Assembly: GCF_019050325.1 (NCBI RefSeq)
Contig: NZ_VOMB01000012.1
Span: forward strand, 104,976 to 168,975
DNA from: [Mycobacterium] fortunisiensis
GTDB taxonomy: Bacteria > Actinomycetota > Actinomycetes > Mycobacteriales > Mycobacteriaceae
Direction of reading: 5' to 3'
Length of the DNA: 64,000 nucleotides
Part shown: positions 56,897 through 64,000 of the stretch, piece by piece
Position numbering within the stretch: position 1 is the stretch's first letter
How the letters are laid out: every line of letters starts with the position of its first letter
Notes under the pieces: model-generated
Databases searched by the model: none
What the model was told of the DNA's origin: nothing
What the model saw: the letters and a program-made list of their open reading frames with translations, nothing else
Translations under genes and position numbers: made by a program

Positions 56897-57340
56897 GTGA
56901 AGAAGATCCTTGCCGCGGCTGTGGTGCTGGTCGGTGCGGCCGCCCCGATGGGCGTGCTGGCCACCGGGGTGGCCGCCGCCGACGACTACGCCGGCCAGAA
57001 GTACTCCGACGTGGAATCGGAGTTGGCCGATGCCGGGATGAAAGGCGTGATCGCCGCCCGCTCGGGGGATTCGGTGTCCGACGACGACTGTGTGGTGACC
57101 CACGCGGAGAAGGCGCACTGGCACAAGGGCGACGACTTCTCCCCGGTCACCGACACCGAGCTGCTCAGCCTGAACTGCAACGCCGCGGTGGCCACCGCCA
57201 CGACTCCGGGCAACTCGGCGGCCAGCCCCGAGGGCCGCGCCGCCATTGCCGAGGCCAAGCAGAAGGCGGCCGAGGCGCAGGAACAGCAGCAGGCCGCCCT
57301 GCTGCGCGAGCGTGCGGGTCTGCCGGCGACACGCCACTGA
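56897..57340 (+). CDS. Secreted PASTA-like small protein
   Basis: 147-residue exported protein of unknown function. Signal peptide about 1-28 with cleavage near GVAAADD. The mature N-terminal segment YAGQKYSDVESELADAGMKG looks like one PASTA-type repeat; two cysteines (DDDCVV and LNCNAA) may pair. The last 50 residues are an Ala/Glu/Gln-rich charged helix (AIAEAKQKAAEAQEQQQAA). GTG start at 56897. Single gene between the desA3 terminator and the convergent SDR gene. Confidence 0.8.
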   Translation: MKKILAAAVVLVGAAAPMGVLATGVAAADDYAGQKYSDVESELADAGMKGVIAARSGDSVSDDDCVVTHAEKAHWHKGDDFSPVTDTELLSLNCNAAVATATTPGNSAASPEGRAAIAEAKQKAAEAQEQQQAALLRERAGLPATRH

Positions 57341-57371
57341 TTTCCGGCATTTCGTGCACCCTCGCCGCGCG

Positions 57372-58178
57372 TCACATGGCGACTTCCCAGACCTTCGGCC
57401 AGTCCTTGCCGCGGACCGCCGCGTCGATGCCGCCGTCGACGAAGATCACCGAACCGACGAAGTAACTCGCCTCCGGGCCCAGCAGAAACGCCACCAGCGC
57501 GGCCACCTCTTCGGGCCGTCCGCCCCGGCCGGCGGGAATGGTCTTGAGGAACTGCGCCATCCCCGCCCCGGTCAGCGGATCCTTGCGCCCTTCCTGGGTC
57601 ATCGGGGTGTCGATGAGTCCCGGCGCGATCGCGTTGAGCCGGATGCCGTCGGTGATGTACTCCGCGGACTTGGTGCGCGCGTAGTACGCCAGCGCGGCCT
57701 TGGTCGCCGGATAGGCCTGCAGCGCTGCGTAATCGCCGTACTTGGCGGCGATGGTGTTGGCCGTGCCGGCATCGCCGGCCAGGCAGGCTTCGGCCAGCTC
57801 GACCGGCCAATTGGGTTGGGTGGTGGTCGAATTCGAACTGATGAGCACCACGGACGCGGTCTCCCGGCCGGCCAGCAACGGGCGCAGGCCTTCCAGCAGC
57901 TCGATCGCGCCGAAGTAGTTGACCGCAATGAGCAGATCGGCCGGACGGCCCGTCGCGGCGGCCAACCCGGCGAACGGCACGAAACCGTCGATACCGTCGG
58001 CGGCGAGCTCGGTGAGCTTCGCGATCGCTTCCGCGCGGCCGTCCGAGGTGCTCAGATCCACGGTCACGTCGGCGTCGCGCATGTCGACGCCGATCACCCG
58101 GTGGCCGTCGGACTCCAGTCGCTTCTTGGTGGCTGCGCCGATCCCCGAGGCGCTACCGCTGAGAACATATGTCGCCAT
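57372..58178 (-). CDS. Short-chain dehydrogenase/reductase
   Basis: 268-residue SDR using NAD(P)(H). N-terminal cofactor motif LSGSASGIGAATKK, an Asp in VDMRDADVTVDL favouring NAD, substrate serine in VLISSNST, and catalytic Tyr-Lys in AYPATKAALAYY. C-terminal SVIFVDGGIDAAV is the usual SDR end. Related to hydroxysteroid/3-alpha-HSD-like enzymes, substrate unknown. ATG 58176-58178. Between the PASTA-like gene and rsgA on the minus strand. Confidence 0.88.
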   Translation of the reverse strand: MATYVLSGSASGIGAATKKRLESDGHRVIGVDMRDADVTVDLSTSDGRAEAIAKLTELAADGIDGFVPFAGLAAATGRPADLLIAVNYFGAIELLEGLRPLLAGRETASVVLISSNSTTTQPNWPVELAEACLAGDAGTANTIAAKYGDYAALQAYPATKAALAYYARTKSAEYITDGIRLNAIAPGLIDTPMTQEGRKDPLTGAGMAQFLKTIPAGRGGRPEEVAALVAFLLGPEASYFVGSVIFVDGGIDAAVRGKDWPKVWEVAM

Positions 58179-58220
58179 GGCTCGACCATAGTGCGCCGCT
58201 GCCCGGCAAACCGGCGATCG

Positions 58221-59201
58221 TCAGGCCTCTTTCAGGATGACCAGCAGACGGCGCGCCGCCGCGACGCGGGCGGCTGCCGGCCCGGATAGCGAGTCCAACG
58301 CACACTCGGGATCGGCCGGCGGCCCCATGTGTCCACAGCCGCGCGGGCAGTCTTCGATGGTCTCGGCCAGATCCGAGAACGCCAGGATCACGTCGTCGGG
58401 CTGGATGTGGGCCAGACCGAACGAGCGGATGCCCGGGGTATCGATCACCCAACCGGCCCCCTCGAGCGGCAGCGCCACCGACTGGGTTGAGGTGTGCTTG
58501 CCCTTGCCCACTCCCGACACTTCGCCCGTCGCCCGATCTGCATCTGGGACAAGACGATTCACCAGAGTGGACTTGCCGACCCCGGAATGGCCGAGGAACA
58601 CGGTGACCTGATCGATCAGGATGGGAGCCACCACGTCGAGCGGATCCTCCCGGCCGGCGGTAACGATCGTCAGATCCAGATCCGCGAACTGCGCGGCGAA
58701 CGGCTCCGGTGCGGCCAGATCGGATTTCGTCAGGCACAGTACCGGTTTCAGCCCGCCGGCATACGCGGCGATCAAGGCGCGTTCGACGAACCCGGTGCGC
58801 GGGGGCGGGTCCGCCAGCGCCACCACGATCAACAGCTGATCGGCGTTGGCCACCACCACCCGCTCGGTCGGATCGGTGTCATCGGCGGTGCGGCGCAGAA
58901 CTGTTCGGCGCTCACCACGACGCACGATCCGGGCCAGGGTGTCGGGCCGCCCGGACAGATCGCCGACGATGTCGACGTCGTCACCGACCACGATCGGGGT
59001 GCGGCCCAGCTCGCGGGCCCGCATGGCGACCACGCGATGATGCGGGTCCCGGTCCAGCGCACAACCCCAGCGGCCACGGTCGACGGTCACCACCATCGCC
59101 GACCGGGCGTCGGCATGATCGGGACGGTTCTTGGTGCGCGGACGAGAGCCTTTACCCGGTCTGATCCGGACATCGGACTCGTCGTACTCCCGCGCTCCCA
59201 A
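58221..59201 (-). CDS. rsgA: Ribosome biogenesis GTPase RsgA
   Basis: 326-residue circularly permuted GTPase that checks late 30S assembly. G4-G1-G3 order is visible: LCLTKSDLAA (G4), LGHSGVGKSTLVN (G1 P-loop), WVIDTPGIRSFG (G3), with a C-terminal zinc knuckle DCPRGCGHMGPPADPEC. The start is a TTG at 59199-59201, giving the N-terminus conserved in relatives; it lies 6 bases after the aroA stop, so the two are co-transcribed. A downstream ATG (about codon 36) is possible but would lose the basic N-terminal region. Confidence 0.9.
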   Translation of the reverse strand: MGAREYDESDVRIRPGKGSRPRTKNRPDHADARSAMVVTVDRGRWGCALDRDPHHRVVAMRARELGRTPIVVGDDVDIVGDLSGRPDTLARIVRRGERRTVLRRTADDTDPTERVVVANADQLLIVVALADPPPRTGFVERALIAAYAGGLKPVLCLTKSDLAAPEPFAAQFADLDLTIVTAGREDPLDVVAPILIDQVTVFLGHSGVGKSTLVNRLVPDADRATGEVSGVGKGKHTSTQSVALPLEGAGWVIDTPGIRSFGLAHIQPDDVILAFSDLAETIEDCPRGCGHMGPPADPECALDSLSGPAAARVAAARRLLVILKEA

Positions 59202-59207
59202 GGTGAT

Positions 59208-60509
59208 TTACTCCCCTCTCGGGGGCGGGTCGCCCGCCAGCATCTGCACCCACATCAGCGGGAAGTCGGGCAGGGTCTTGGCCGTGGTTTCGATGTTCTC
59301 CACCTCGACGCCGGGCACCCGTAGCCCGATGATCGCCCCGGCGGTGGCCATCCGATGGTCGGCATACGAACGCCAGGTCCCACCGTGCAGCGGTCGCGCG
59401 GTGATGAGCAGGCCGTCTTCGGTCTCCGCGCAATCGCCGCCGAGCCCGTTGATCTCGGCCGTCAGGGCGGCCAGGCGGTCGGTCTCGTGCCCACGCAGAT
59501 GGGCGATGCCCCGCAACCGCGAGGTGACACCGTCGCGGGCCAGCGCAGCCAGCGCGGCCACCGTGGGCGCCAACTCGCCGACATCGTGCAAGTCGGCGTC
59601 AAACCCGTCATAACCTTCGGCGCCACGGACCTCTAGATGTGAACCACGTTGGTGCACAGTGGCATTCACCTTGGCCAGCAGCTCGAGAATGGTGTCGGCA
59701 GGTTGGATGCTGACGTCCGGCCACCCGGCGATCCGCACCGTTCCGCCCGTGACGATCGCCGCGGCCAGAAACGGCGTCGAATTCGACAGATCGGGTTCGA
59801 TGTTCCAGGTCCGCGCGGCGACCGGCCCGGGGGACACCCGCCACTGGTTCGGGACCGAATCGTCGACGTGCACACCGGCATCGCGCAACATGGCCACCGT
59901 CATCGCCACGTGCGGGGCCGAGGGCACCGAGGTGCCGGTATGCACGATGGTCAGCCCGTCGGTGAACGTGGCACCCGACAGCAACAGCCCCGACACGAAC
60001 TGCGAGGAGCCCGACGCGTCGATCTCGACGGTGCCACCGGCCACGGCGCCGCGGCCGTGCACCGCGAACGGCAGGCCGTCACCGGCCACGTCGACGCCGA
60101 GCCCGCGCAACCCGCCCAACAGCGGGGAAATCGGCCGGGACCGGGCCTGCTCGTCCCCGTCGAACGTCACCGAGGTGGTGCTGAGCGCGGCGACCGGCGG
60201 CACGAACCGCAACACGGTGCCGGCCAGGCCGCAGTCGACCCGCGCACCGGTGGCCGGTGCGATACCGCCGCTGACCGTCAACTCGGTGTCGTCGTGTTCG
60301 GCCGGCTCTACGGTGACGCCCAAGGTGCGGATCGCGTCGATCATCAGGTCGGTGTCACGGCTGCGCAGTGCGCCGTGGATCGTCGAGCTGCCCTGCGGAG
60401 TGGCCAGTGCAGCCAGTACCAGCGCACGATTGGTCAGCGACTTCGACCCGGGCACCGTCACGGTGGCGTCGACCGGGGTCGCCGCTGACGGCGCCGGCCA
60501 GTGCGTCAT
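59208..60509 (-). CDS. aroA: EPSP synthase AroA
   Basis: 433-residue 3-phosphoshikimate 1-carboxyvinyltransferase of the shikimate pathway. [19 protein letters not shown] binds phosphoenolpyruvate and shikimate-3-phosphate, [19 protein letters not shown] and [15 protein letters not shown] are further active-site blocks. ATG at 60507-60509 with GAGGAG five bases before; a much longer frame upstream is antisense-type extension. Divergent from the SRAP gene by 66 bases. Confidence 0.94.
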   Translation of the reverse strand: MTHWPAPSAATPVDATVTVPGSKSLTNRALVLAALATPQGSSTIHGALRSRDTDLMIDAIRTLGVTVEPAEHDDTELTVSGGIAPATGARVDCGLAGTVLRFVPPVAALSTTSVTFDGDEQARSRPISPLLGGLRGLGVDVAGDGLPFAVHGRGAVAGGTVEIDASGSSQFVSGLLLSGATFTDGLTIVHTGTSVPSAPHVAMTVAMLRDAGVHVDDSVPNQWRVSPGPVAARTWNIEPDLSNSTPFLAAAIVTGGTVRIAGWPDVSIQPADTILELLAKVNATVHQRGSHLEVRGAEGYDGFDADLHDVGELAPTVAALAALARDGVTSRLRGIAHLRGHETDRLAALTAEINGLGGDCAETEDGLLITARPLHGGTWRSYADHRMATAGAIIGLRVPGVEVENIETTAKTLPDFPLMWVQMLAGDPPPRGE

Positions 60510-60575
60510 CTGCTCCTCACGTGCACTCACGGTCTCTATCCTGCCTTGTCCCACGACTCTGCAACCATGGGCTCT

Positions 60576-61385
60576 ATGTGTGGACGTTTCGCGGTGACCA
60601 CCGATCCCGCGCTGCTGGCGCAGAAAATCCAGGCGATCGACGAGAGCGCGTCGAGCACGGGGGACAAGGATGTCGCGGGCGGTACACCCGCCGCCAACTA
60701 CAGTGCCGGCCCCAACTACAACGTGGCTCCGACTTCCACCATCAGCAGCGTCGTCAAACGGCACAGCGAGCCCGAGGACTCCTCGACCCGCCGCGTCCGG
60801 TCCATGCGCTGGGGGCTGATCCCGCCCTGGGTGAAGACAGCCGAGGACGGCGGCCCCGACACCAAGGGCCCGCTGCTGATCAACGCGCGTGCCGACAAGG
60901 TCACCAGCTCACCGGCATTCCGCAACTCCGCCAAGAACAAGCGCTGCCTGATCCCGATGGACGGCTGGTACGAGTGGAAACCGAACCCGGGGAGTGACGC
61001 AAAGAAGGCCGGCTCTTCTAAGAAGACCCCGTACTACATGTACGGCGCCGACGGTGAACTGCTGTTCATGGCCGGGTTGTGGACCACCTGGCGTCCGGCC
61101 GGCGCGCCCAAGGACGCCCCGCCGCTGCTCAGTTGCACGATCATCACCACCGACGCGGCCGGCCCGCTGGCCGAGATCCACGACCGGATGCCGCTGACCA
61201 TCAGTGCCCCGGATTGGGACCGCTGGATGGATCCCGACGCCCCCATCGACGAGGGGCTGCTGCGTGGCCACGGTGATCTGGACCGGATCGCCGTGCGCGA
61301 GGTGTCGCGACTGGTCAACAGTGTCCGCAACAACGGGCCCGAGCTCATCGAACCGGCCGAGCCCGAAGAGATGGGATTGTTTTGA
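60576..61385 (+). CDS. SRAP/YedK-type abasic-site protein (Rv3226c-like)
   Basis: 269-residue SOS-response-associated peptidase family protein (HMCES/YedK), which crosslinks to abasic sites in single-stranded DNA through Cys2. The start at ATG 60576 is dictated by this chemistry: MCGRFAVT places the catalytic Cys at position 2 after Met removal, whereas an ATG three codons earlier would bury it. Other active-site residues: Asn in YNVAPTS, Glu in GWYEWKPN, His in AEIHDRMPL. Protects replication forks at abasic sites. Its stop overlaps the next gene's TTG start. Confidence 0.92.
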   Translation: MCGRFAVTTDPALLAQKIQAIDESASSTGDKDVAGGTPAANYSAGPNYNVAPTSTISSVVKRHSEPEDSSTRRVRSMRWGLIPPWVKTAEDGGPDTKGPLLINARADKVTSSPAFRNSAKNKRCLIPMDGWYEWKPNPGSDAKKAGSSKKTPYYMYGADGELLFMAGLWTTWRPAGAPKDAPPLLSCTIITTDAAGPLAEIHDRMPLTISAPDWDRWMDPDAPIDEGLLRGHGDLDRIAVREVSRLVNSVRNNGPELIEPAEPEEMGLF

Positions 61386-62899
61386 GCGCTCCGGAAGCCG
61401 GGATTGAGGGAGGCGTCGACCCTGGCCTTCTCGACGCGATCGGGCTCGATCTGCGATCGGCCGGCTACAGCACCGACGGTGTGGCCGCCCTGCTGGGCGC
61501 CGAGGCCGACGCCGCGCTGAGCCGCGGAGTGTGGTGGCCGGCGCTGCGGGCCACCCAGGCCGCTGCCGCCGAGAGCCGTCGCCTGGCGGTGGTGGTACGG
61601 CTGATGCTGCTCGGCACCGAGGAGAGCCCCGAGTTGGTCGAATCGGCCTTCCCGTCGAGCAGCCTGCAGACACTGGTCGGCAACGGCGTGCTGGAAGTCA
61701 ACGGTGACCGGGTACGGGCGGCCCTGGACATCCGGCCACACAGCGACGGGCAGCGCGATTTCTACGTGGTGTCCGACCAGGACGCCGCGGTGCGGAACGG
61801 GCCGCTGCGCCACGATCACGTGCTGGGTATCGGCGGGGCGTCAGTGTCACTGGCCCGGGCGGTCACGCGCAACCCCGTCGGCCGCGCCCTCGACCTCGGC
61901 ACCGGATGCGGTATCCAGGCGCTGCACATGAACGCGCACTGCGACGAGATCGTCGCCACCGACACCAACGAGCGGGCCCTGACCTTGGCGGCGATGACCG
62001 CACGGCTGAACGGCATGTCGTGGGATCTGCGGTGCGGCAGCCTGTTCGAACCGGTGGCCGGCGAGCGTTTCGACCTGATCGTGTCCAACCCGCCGTTCGT
62101 GGTGGGCTCCGGTGCCCGGGACTACCTCTACCGGGATTCCGGAATCGCCGGAGATGCCCTGTGCCAGAACCTGATCGAGCAGGTGGGTGATCACCTGCTG
62201 CCCGGCGGCGCGGCGCACATCATGGCCAACTGGATCGTGCGCTCCGGATCAGATTGGCGGGAGCGCGTTTCCGGCTGGCTGGCCGGCACCGGCCTGCACG
62301 CCTGGGTGGTGCAACGTGAGCTGGCCGATCCGGTCAGCTACGTATCGCTCTGGCTGGCCGATGCCGGGGAGGATCTGGAGCGCCAAGCGCTGCGTGGCGG
62401 GCAGTGGCTCGACTGGTTCACCGAACAGGGCATCGCCGGGGTCGGCATGGGCATGATCTCGTTGCGGGTGCCGCGGCCCGGGGAGGCGCCCGAGCAGATT
62501 CTGGAGGAGGTCACCGGCGCCAACGAGGCGCCCACCGGGTCGGAGGTCGACGCGTTCTTCGCCCGGCGGGCCTACCTGCGCGACATGTCCGACGAGGCGT
62601 TGCTGGCCGCCAGGTTGTCCACGGCGCCGGTGTTCCTGGAGGAGCAGTGGCTGCCCGGGCCCGATGGCTGGCAGTCGATCGGCGCTGCGGTGCGGCGCCC
62701 GGGCGGCCCGGCCGCGGTGATCGGCGTCGACGAGGTGTTGCGTGCGCTGTTGGCCGGATGCCGGGGGGAGGTGCCGTTGGGCGCTTTGATCCAGCTGCTG
62801 GCCACCCATCACGGTGTCGACGCGGACGCGTTGGCACAGGCCGCGTTGCCCGAGGTGCGTGAGGCGATCAGCCGCGGGATTCTGTACCAGGCTCAGTGA
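61382..62899 (+). CDS. Class I methyltransferase with N-terminal extension
   Basis: 505-residue SAM-dependent methyltransferase. The central domain (about 145-330) has motif I LDLGTGCGIQALHMN and the N6/N5-glutamine-type catalytic motif VSNPPFVVGSG (NPPF), as in HemK/RlmG-type enzymes acting on protein or rRNA. A ~140-residue N-terminal domain and a ~170-residue C-terminal domain (FFARRAYLRDMSDEALLAA) are actinobacterial additions of unknown role. TTG start overlaps the SRAP stop (TTGA), so coupled to it. Convergent with the following gene, sharing 7 bases. Confidence 0.83.
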   Translation: MSAPEAGIEGGVDPGLLDAIGLDLRSAGYSTDGVAALLGAEADAALSRGVWWPALRATQAAAAESRRLAVVVRLMLLGTEESPELVESAFPSSSLQTLVGNGVLEVNGDRVRAALDIRPHSDGQRDFYVVSDQDAAVRNGPLRHDHVLGIGGASVSLARAVTRNPVGRALDLGTGCGIQALHMNAHCDEIVATDTNERALTLAAMTARLNGMSWDLRCGSLFEPVAGERFDLIVSNPPFVVGSGARDYLYRDSGIAGDALCQNLIEQVGDHLLPGGAAHIMANWIVRSGSDWRERVSGWLAGTGLHAWVVQRELADPVSYVSLWLADAGEDLERQALRGGQWLDWFTEQGIAGVGMGMISLRVPRPGEAPEQILEEVTGANEAPTGSEVDAFFARRAYLRDMSDEALLAARLSTAPVFLEEQWLPGPDGWQSIGAAVRRPGGPAAVIGVDEVLRALLAGCRGEVPLGALIQLLATHHGVDADALAQAALPEVREAISRGILYQAQ

Positions 62900-63681
62900 G
62901 TGCGCGTCGCGGTGGCAATCAGGTAGGGGCTGCTGAACGACACCTGGCCGGTGTGGTCGGCGTGGGCGCTGAGCGCGGTCTGGAAGGCGGCGAGCAACTG
63001 GCTGCGCTGGGTGGCGCTGATCCGGCCCAAAAGGTCGACGTGCATGGGTGATTCATGCTCGAGGAAGTACATCGCGTCGGTGACCGAGCCGAACGTCCAG
63101 GTGTAGCGGGCAGTGTCGATGTCGACGTCGGTGAAGGCGGCGGACAGCCGCTCTCGCACCATGTCGCTGTCGCCCCATTGGTCCGGGGAGTGGCTCAACC
63201 CTTGTGGCGGGCCCAGGGTTTCAATGATCGGTGTGGAGAACGGGCTGCCCACCCCGTCGCGCACCCACGCCGAAAAGCCGAATATTCCACCGGGTTTCAA
63301 AACCCGTGCGACCTCGTCGACGAGTCGTGCCGGCTCGACGAAGATGATGCCCATGTTCGACACCACCGCCGCGAACGCCGCGGCGGGGAGCCCGGTGTCG
63401 GCGGCGTCGGCGACCACCCATTGGACGGCATCGGCGCCCGGCCGGCCCATCGCGATCTCGATCAGATCGGCGGTGAGGTCCACACCGGTGACCCGGGCTC
63501 CGGCGGTTGCGGCGGCCAGGGCGGCGTTGCCGGTCCCGCAGGCCAGATCGAGCACGGCGGTGTCATGGAGGGGTTGGCGTCGGTCGACGGCGGCGACGAC
63601 TTCGCTCGCGATGGTGGCGATGCGCTCGGCGACGCACTCGTAGCGGCCGGTGGACCAGTCCGTCGGGGTGGGTTCAGGCAT
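62893..63681 (-). CDS. SAM-dependent methyltransferase (UbiE/SAM-like)
   Basis: 262-residue class I methyltransferase. Motif I LDLACGTGNAALAAA, motif II GVDLTADLIEIA, acidic VADAADTGLP, and post-motif VLKPGGIFGFSAW. Small-molecule acceptor unknown. ATG at 63679-63681. Overlaps the previous gene at the 3' end. Nothing around it suggests a pathway. Confidence 0.85.
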   Translation of the reverse strand: MPEPTPTDWSTGRYECVAERIATIASEVVAAVDRRQPLHDTAVLDLACGTGNAALAAATAGARVTGVDLTADLIEIAMGRPGADAVQWVVADAADTGLPAAAFAAVVSNMGIIFVEPARLVDEVARVLKPGGIFGFSAWVRDGVGSPFSTPIIETLGPPQGLSHSPDQWGDSDMVRERLSAAFTDVDIDTARYTWTFGSVTDAMYFLEHESPMHVDLLGRISATQRSQLLAAFQTALSAHADHTGQVSFSSPYLIATATRTH

Positions 63682-63770
63682 GTAGCCGAGCCTAGACGGG
63701 GTAGGCCGAAACGCTACCGCGCCCTGGATGGCAGGCAGATGCTCAAGAGATGACCGAACTACCGGTTCGA

Positions 63771-64000
63771 TCAGTAGGGCGGTGGTTTGTCTTGTTCGGT
63801 GTTGAGTCGTCGTTCGGTGTTGATGCGTTGGGTGCGGGTTTGTTGGCGGGTGCGTGTGCGGACGGGCATTTTGATGTGTCGGTCGGTGGTGGTGGCGGGG
63901 CCGGGGCCGGGTGTTGGGGCCGGGGTGGGGGTGTGGGTGGCCTGGTCGGGGAACAGGATCTGGCTGAAGGGGGTGGTGTGGTAGATGTGGCCGGTGGGGG
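63771..64000 (-). CDS. DUF222/HNH 13E12-type protein, 3' end only
   Basis: C-terminal 75 codons of a minus-strand gene whose start lies beyond the right edge. The translated end reads TGHIYHTTPFSQILFPDQ, then a Thr/Pro/Ala-rich linker, then a basic stretch RTRTRQQTRTQRINTERRL and PPPY before TGA at 63771. This matches the tail of the mycobacterial 13E12 repeat family (DUF222 with HNH nuclease), a multicopy, partly mobile-associated group. Codons end almost always in C and the plus strand is strikingly G/T-rich here, also typical. Whether the gene is whole cannot be seen. Confidence 0.7.
   Translation of the reverse strand, partial: PTGHIYHTTPFSQILFPDQATHTPTPAPTPGPGPATTTDRHIKMPVRTRTRQQTRTQRINTERRLNTEQDKPPPY

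Noticed and set aside
63787..63984. Plus-strand 65-codon frame at the right edge (Val/Gly/Trp/Arg-rich)
   Set aside because: It is the shadow of the 13E12-type gene tail, whose C-rich codons on the minus strand appear as G-rich sequence on the plus strand.

Overview
The window is chromosomal DNA of a high-GC actinobacterium, almost certainly a rapidly growing mycobacterium (Mycolicibacterium or close kin). The evidence is a run of mycobacterial marker genes: fadE25, the LCP ligase gene, rmlD, wbbL, fbiA/fbiB, whiB2 (whmD-length), manA, alkB with two rubredoxins, sahH, tmk, mtrA-mtrB-lpqB, hpf, secA1, a tgs3-like acyltransferase, desA3 with its reductase, rsgA and aroA. From memory this is the same gene order, inverted, as the Rv3274-to-Rv3224 segment of M. 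tuberculosis, with several accessory insertions. I see no tRNA, rRNA, CRISPR array or intact insertion sequence.

Region by region. 1-3.9 kb: 3' part of fadE25, then a convergent FAD/Fe-S oxidase gene. 3.9-9.8 kb: a minus-strand carbohydrate-oxidation operon (glucose dehydrogenase, GH15 glycosidase, ThDP pyruvate-oxidase-like enzyme, enolase-superfamily enzyme, FAD/Fe-S oxidase), headed by a divergent MarR gene with two identical GTTGC-N6-GCAAC dyads between them. 10.4-15.5 kb: cell-wall genes (TIGR03089 protein, LCP protein, rmlD, wbbL, sugar-phosphate nucleotidyltransferase). 15.6-24.3 kb: a small secreted protein, a Nudix gene translationally coupled to fbiB-fbiA (coenzyme F420), whiB2, and the mannose pathway (phosphomannomutase, SIS-fold protein, manA). 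24.4-26.6 kb: a two-gene accessory operon, an AurF-like diiron oxygenase with a membrane tail plus a methyltransferase, visibly more AT-rich than its neighbours and with an inverted repeat flanking its -10 box. 26.8-30.7 kb: an amino-acid permease, then the alkane hydroxylase operon alkB-rubA-rubB-tetR.

30.8-42.4 kb: sahH, a GjpA-like outer-membrane protein and a stand-alone fatty-acyl-AMP ligase (both apparently inserted between sahH and tmk), then tmk, mtrA, mtrB, lpqB and a ComF-like phosphoribosyltransferase. 42.7-46.4 kb: hpf and secA1, separated by a textbook intrinsic terminator. 46.4-56.8 kb: an Rv3235-family protein, a BacA/YddA-type ABC exporter, a WS/DGAT-like protein, a BCCT transporter, an Rv3231c-like protein, an amidohydrolase lipoprotein, and the stearoyl-CoA desaturase pair (reductase plus desA3), each with the same palindromic operator at its promoter. 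56.9-64 kb: a PASTA-like secreted protein, an SDR, rsgA, aroA, an SRAP protein, two methyltransferases, and the 3' end of a DUF222/HNH (13E12-type) gene running off the right edge.

Together the genes cover envelope building (rhamnose and mannose donors, LCP ligase, desaturase, acyl activation), hydrocarbon and sugar oxidation, and core secretion, signalling and translation functions. The best leads for new biology are the AurF-methyltransferase operon, the MarR-controlled sugar-oxidation operon, the shared desaturase operator, and the Nudix gene locked to fbiB-fbiA. Starts were chosen from ribosome-binding sites, overlaps and remembered lengths of relatives; family names rest on motif recognition, not on database searches.
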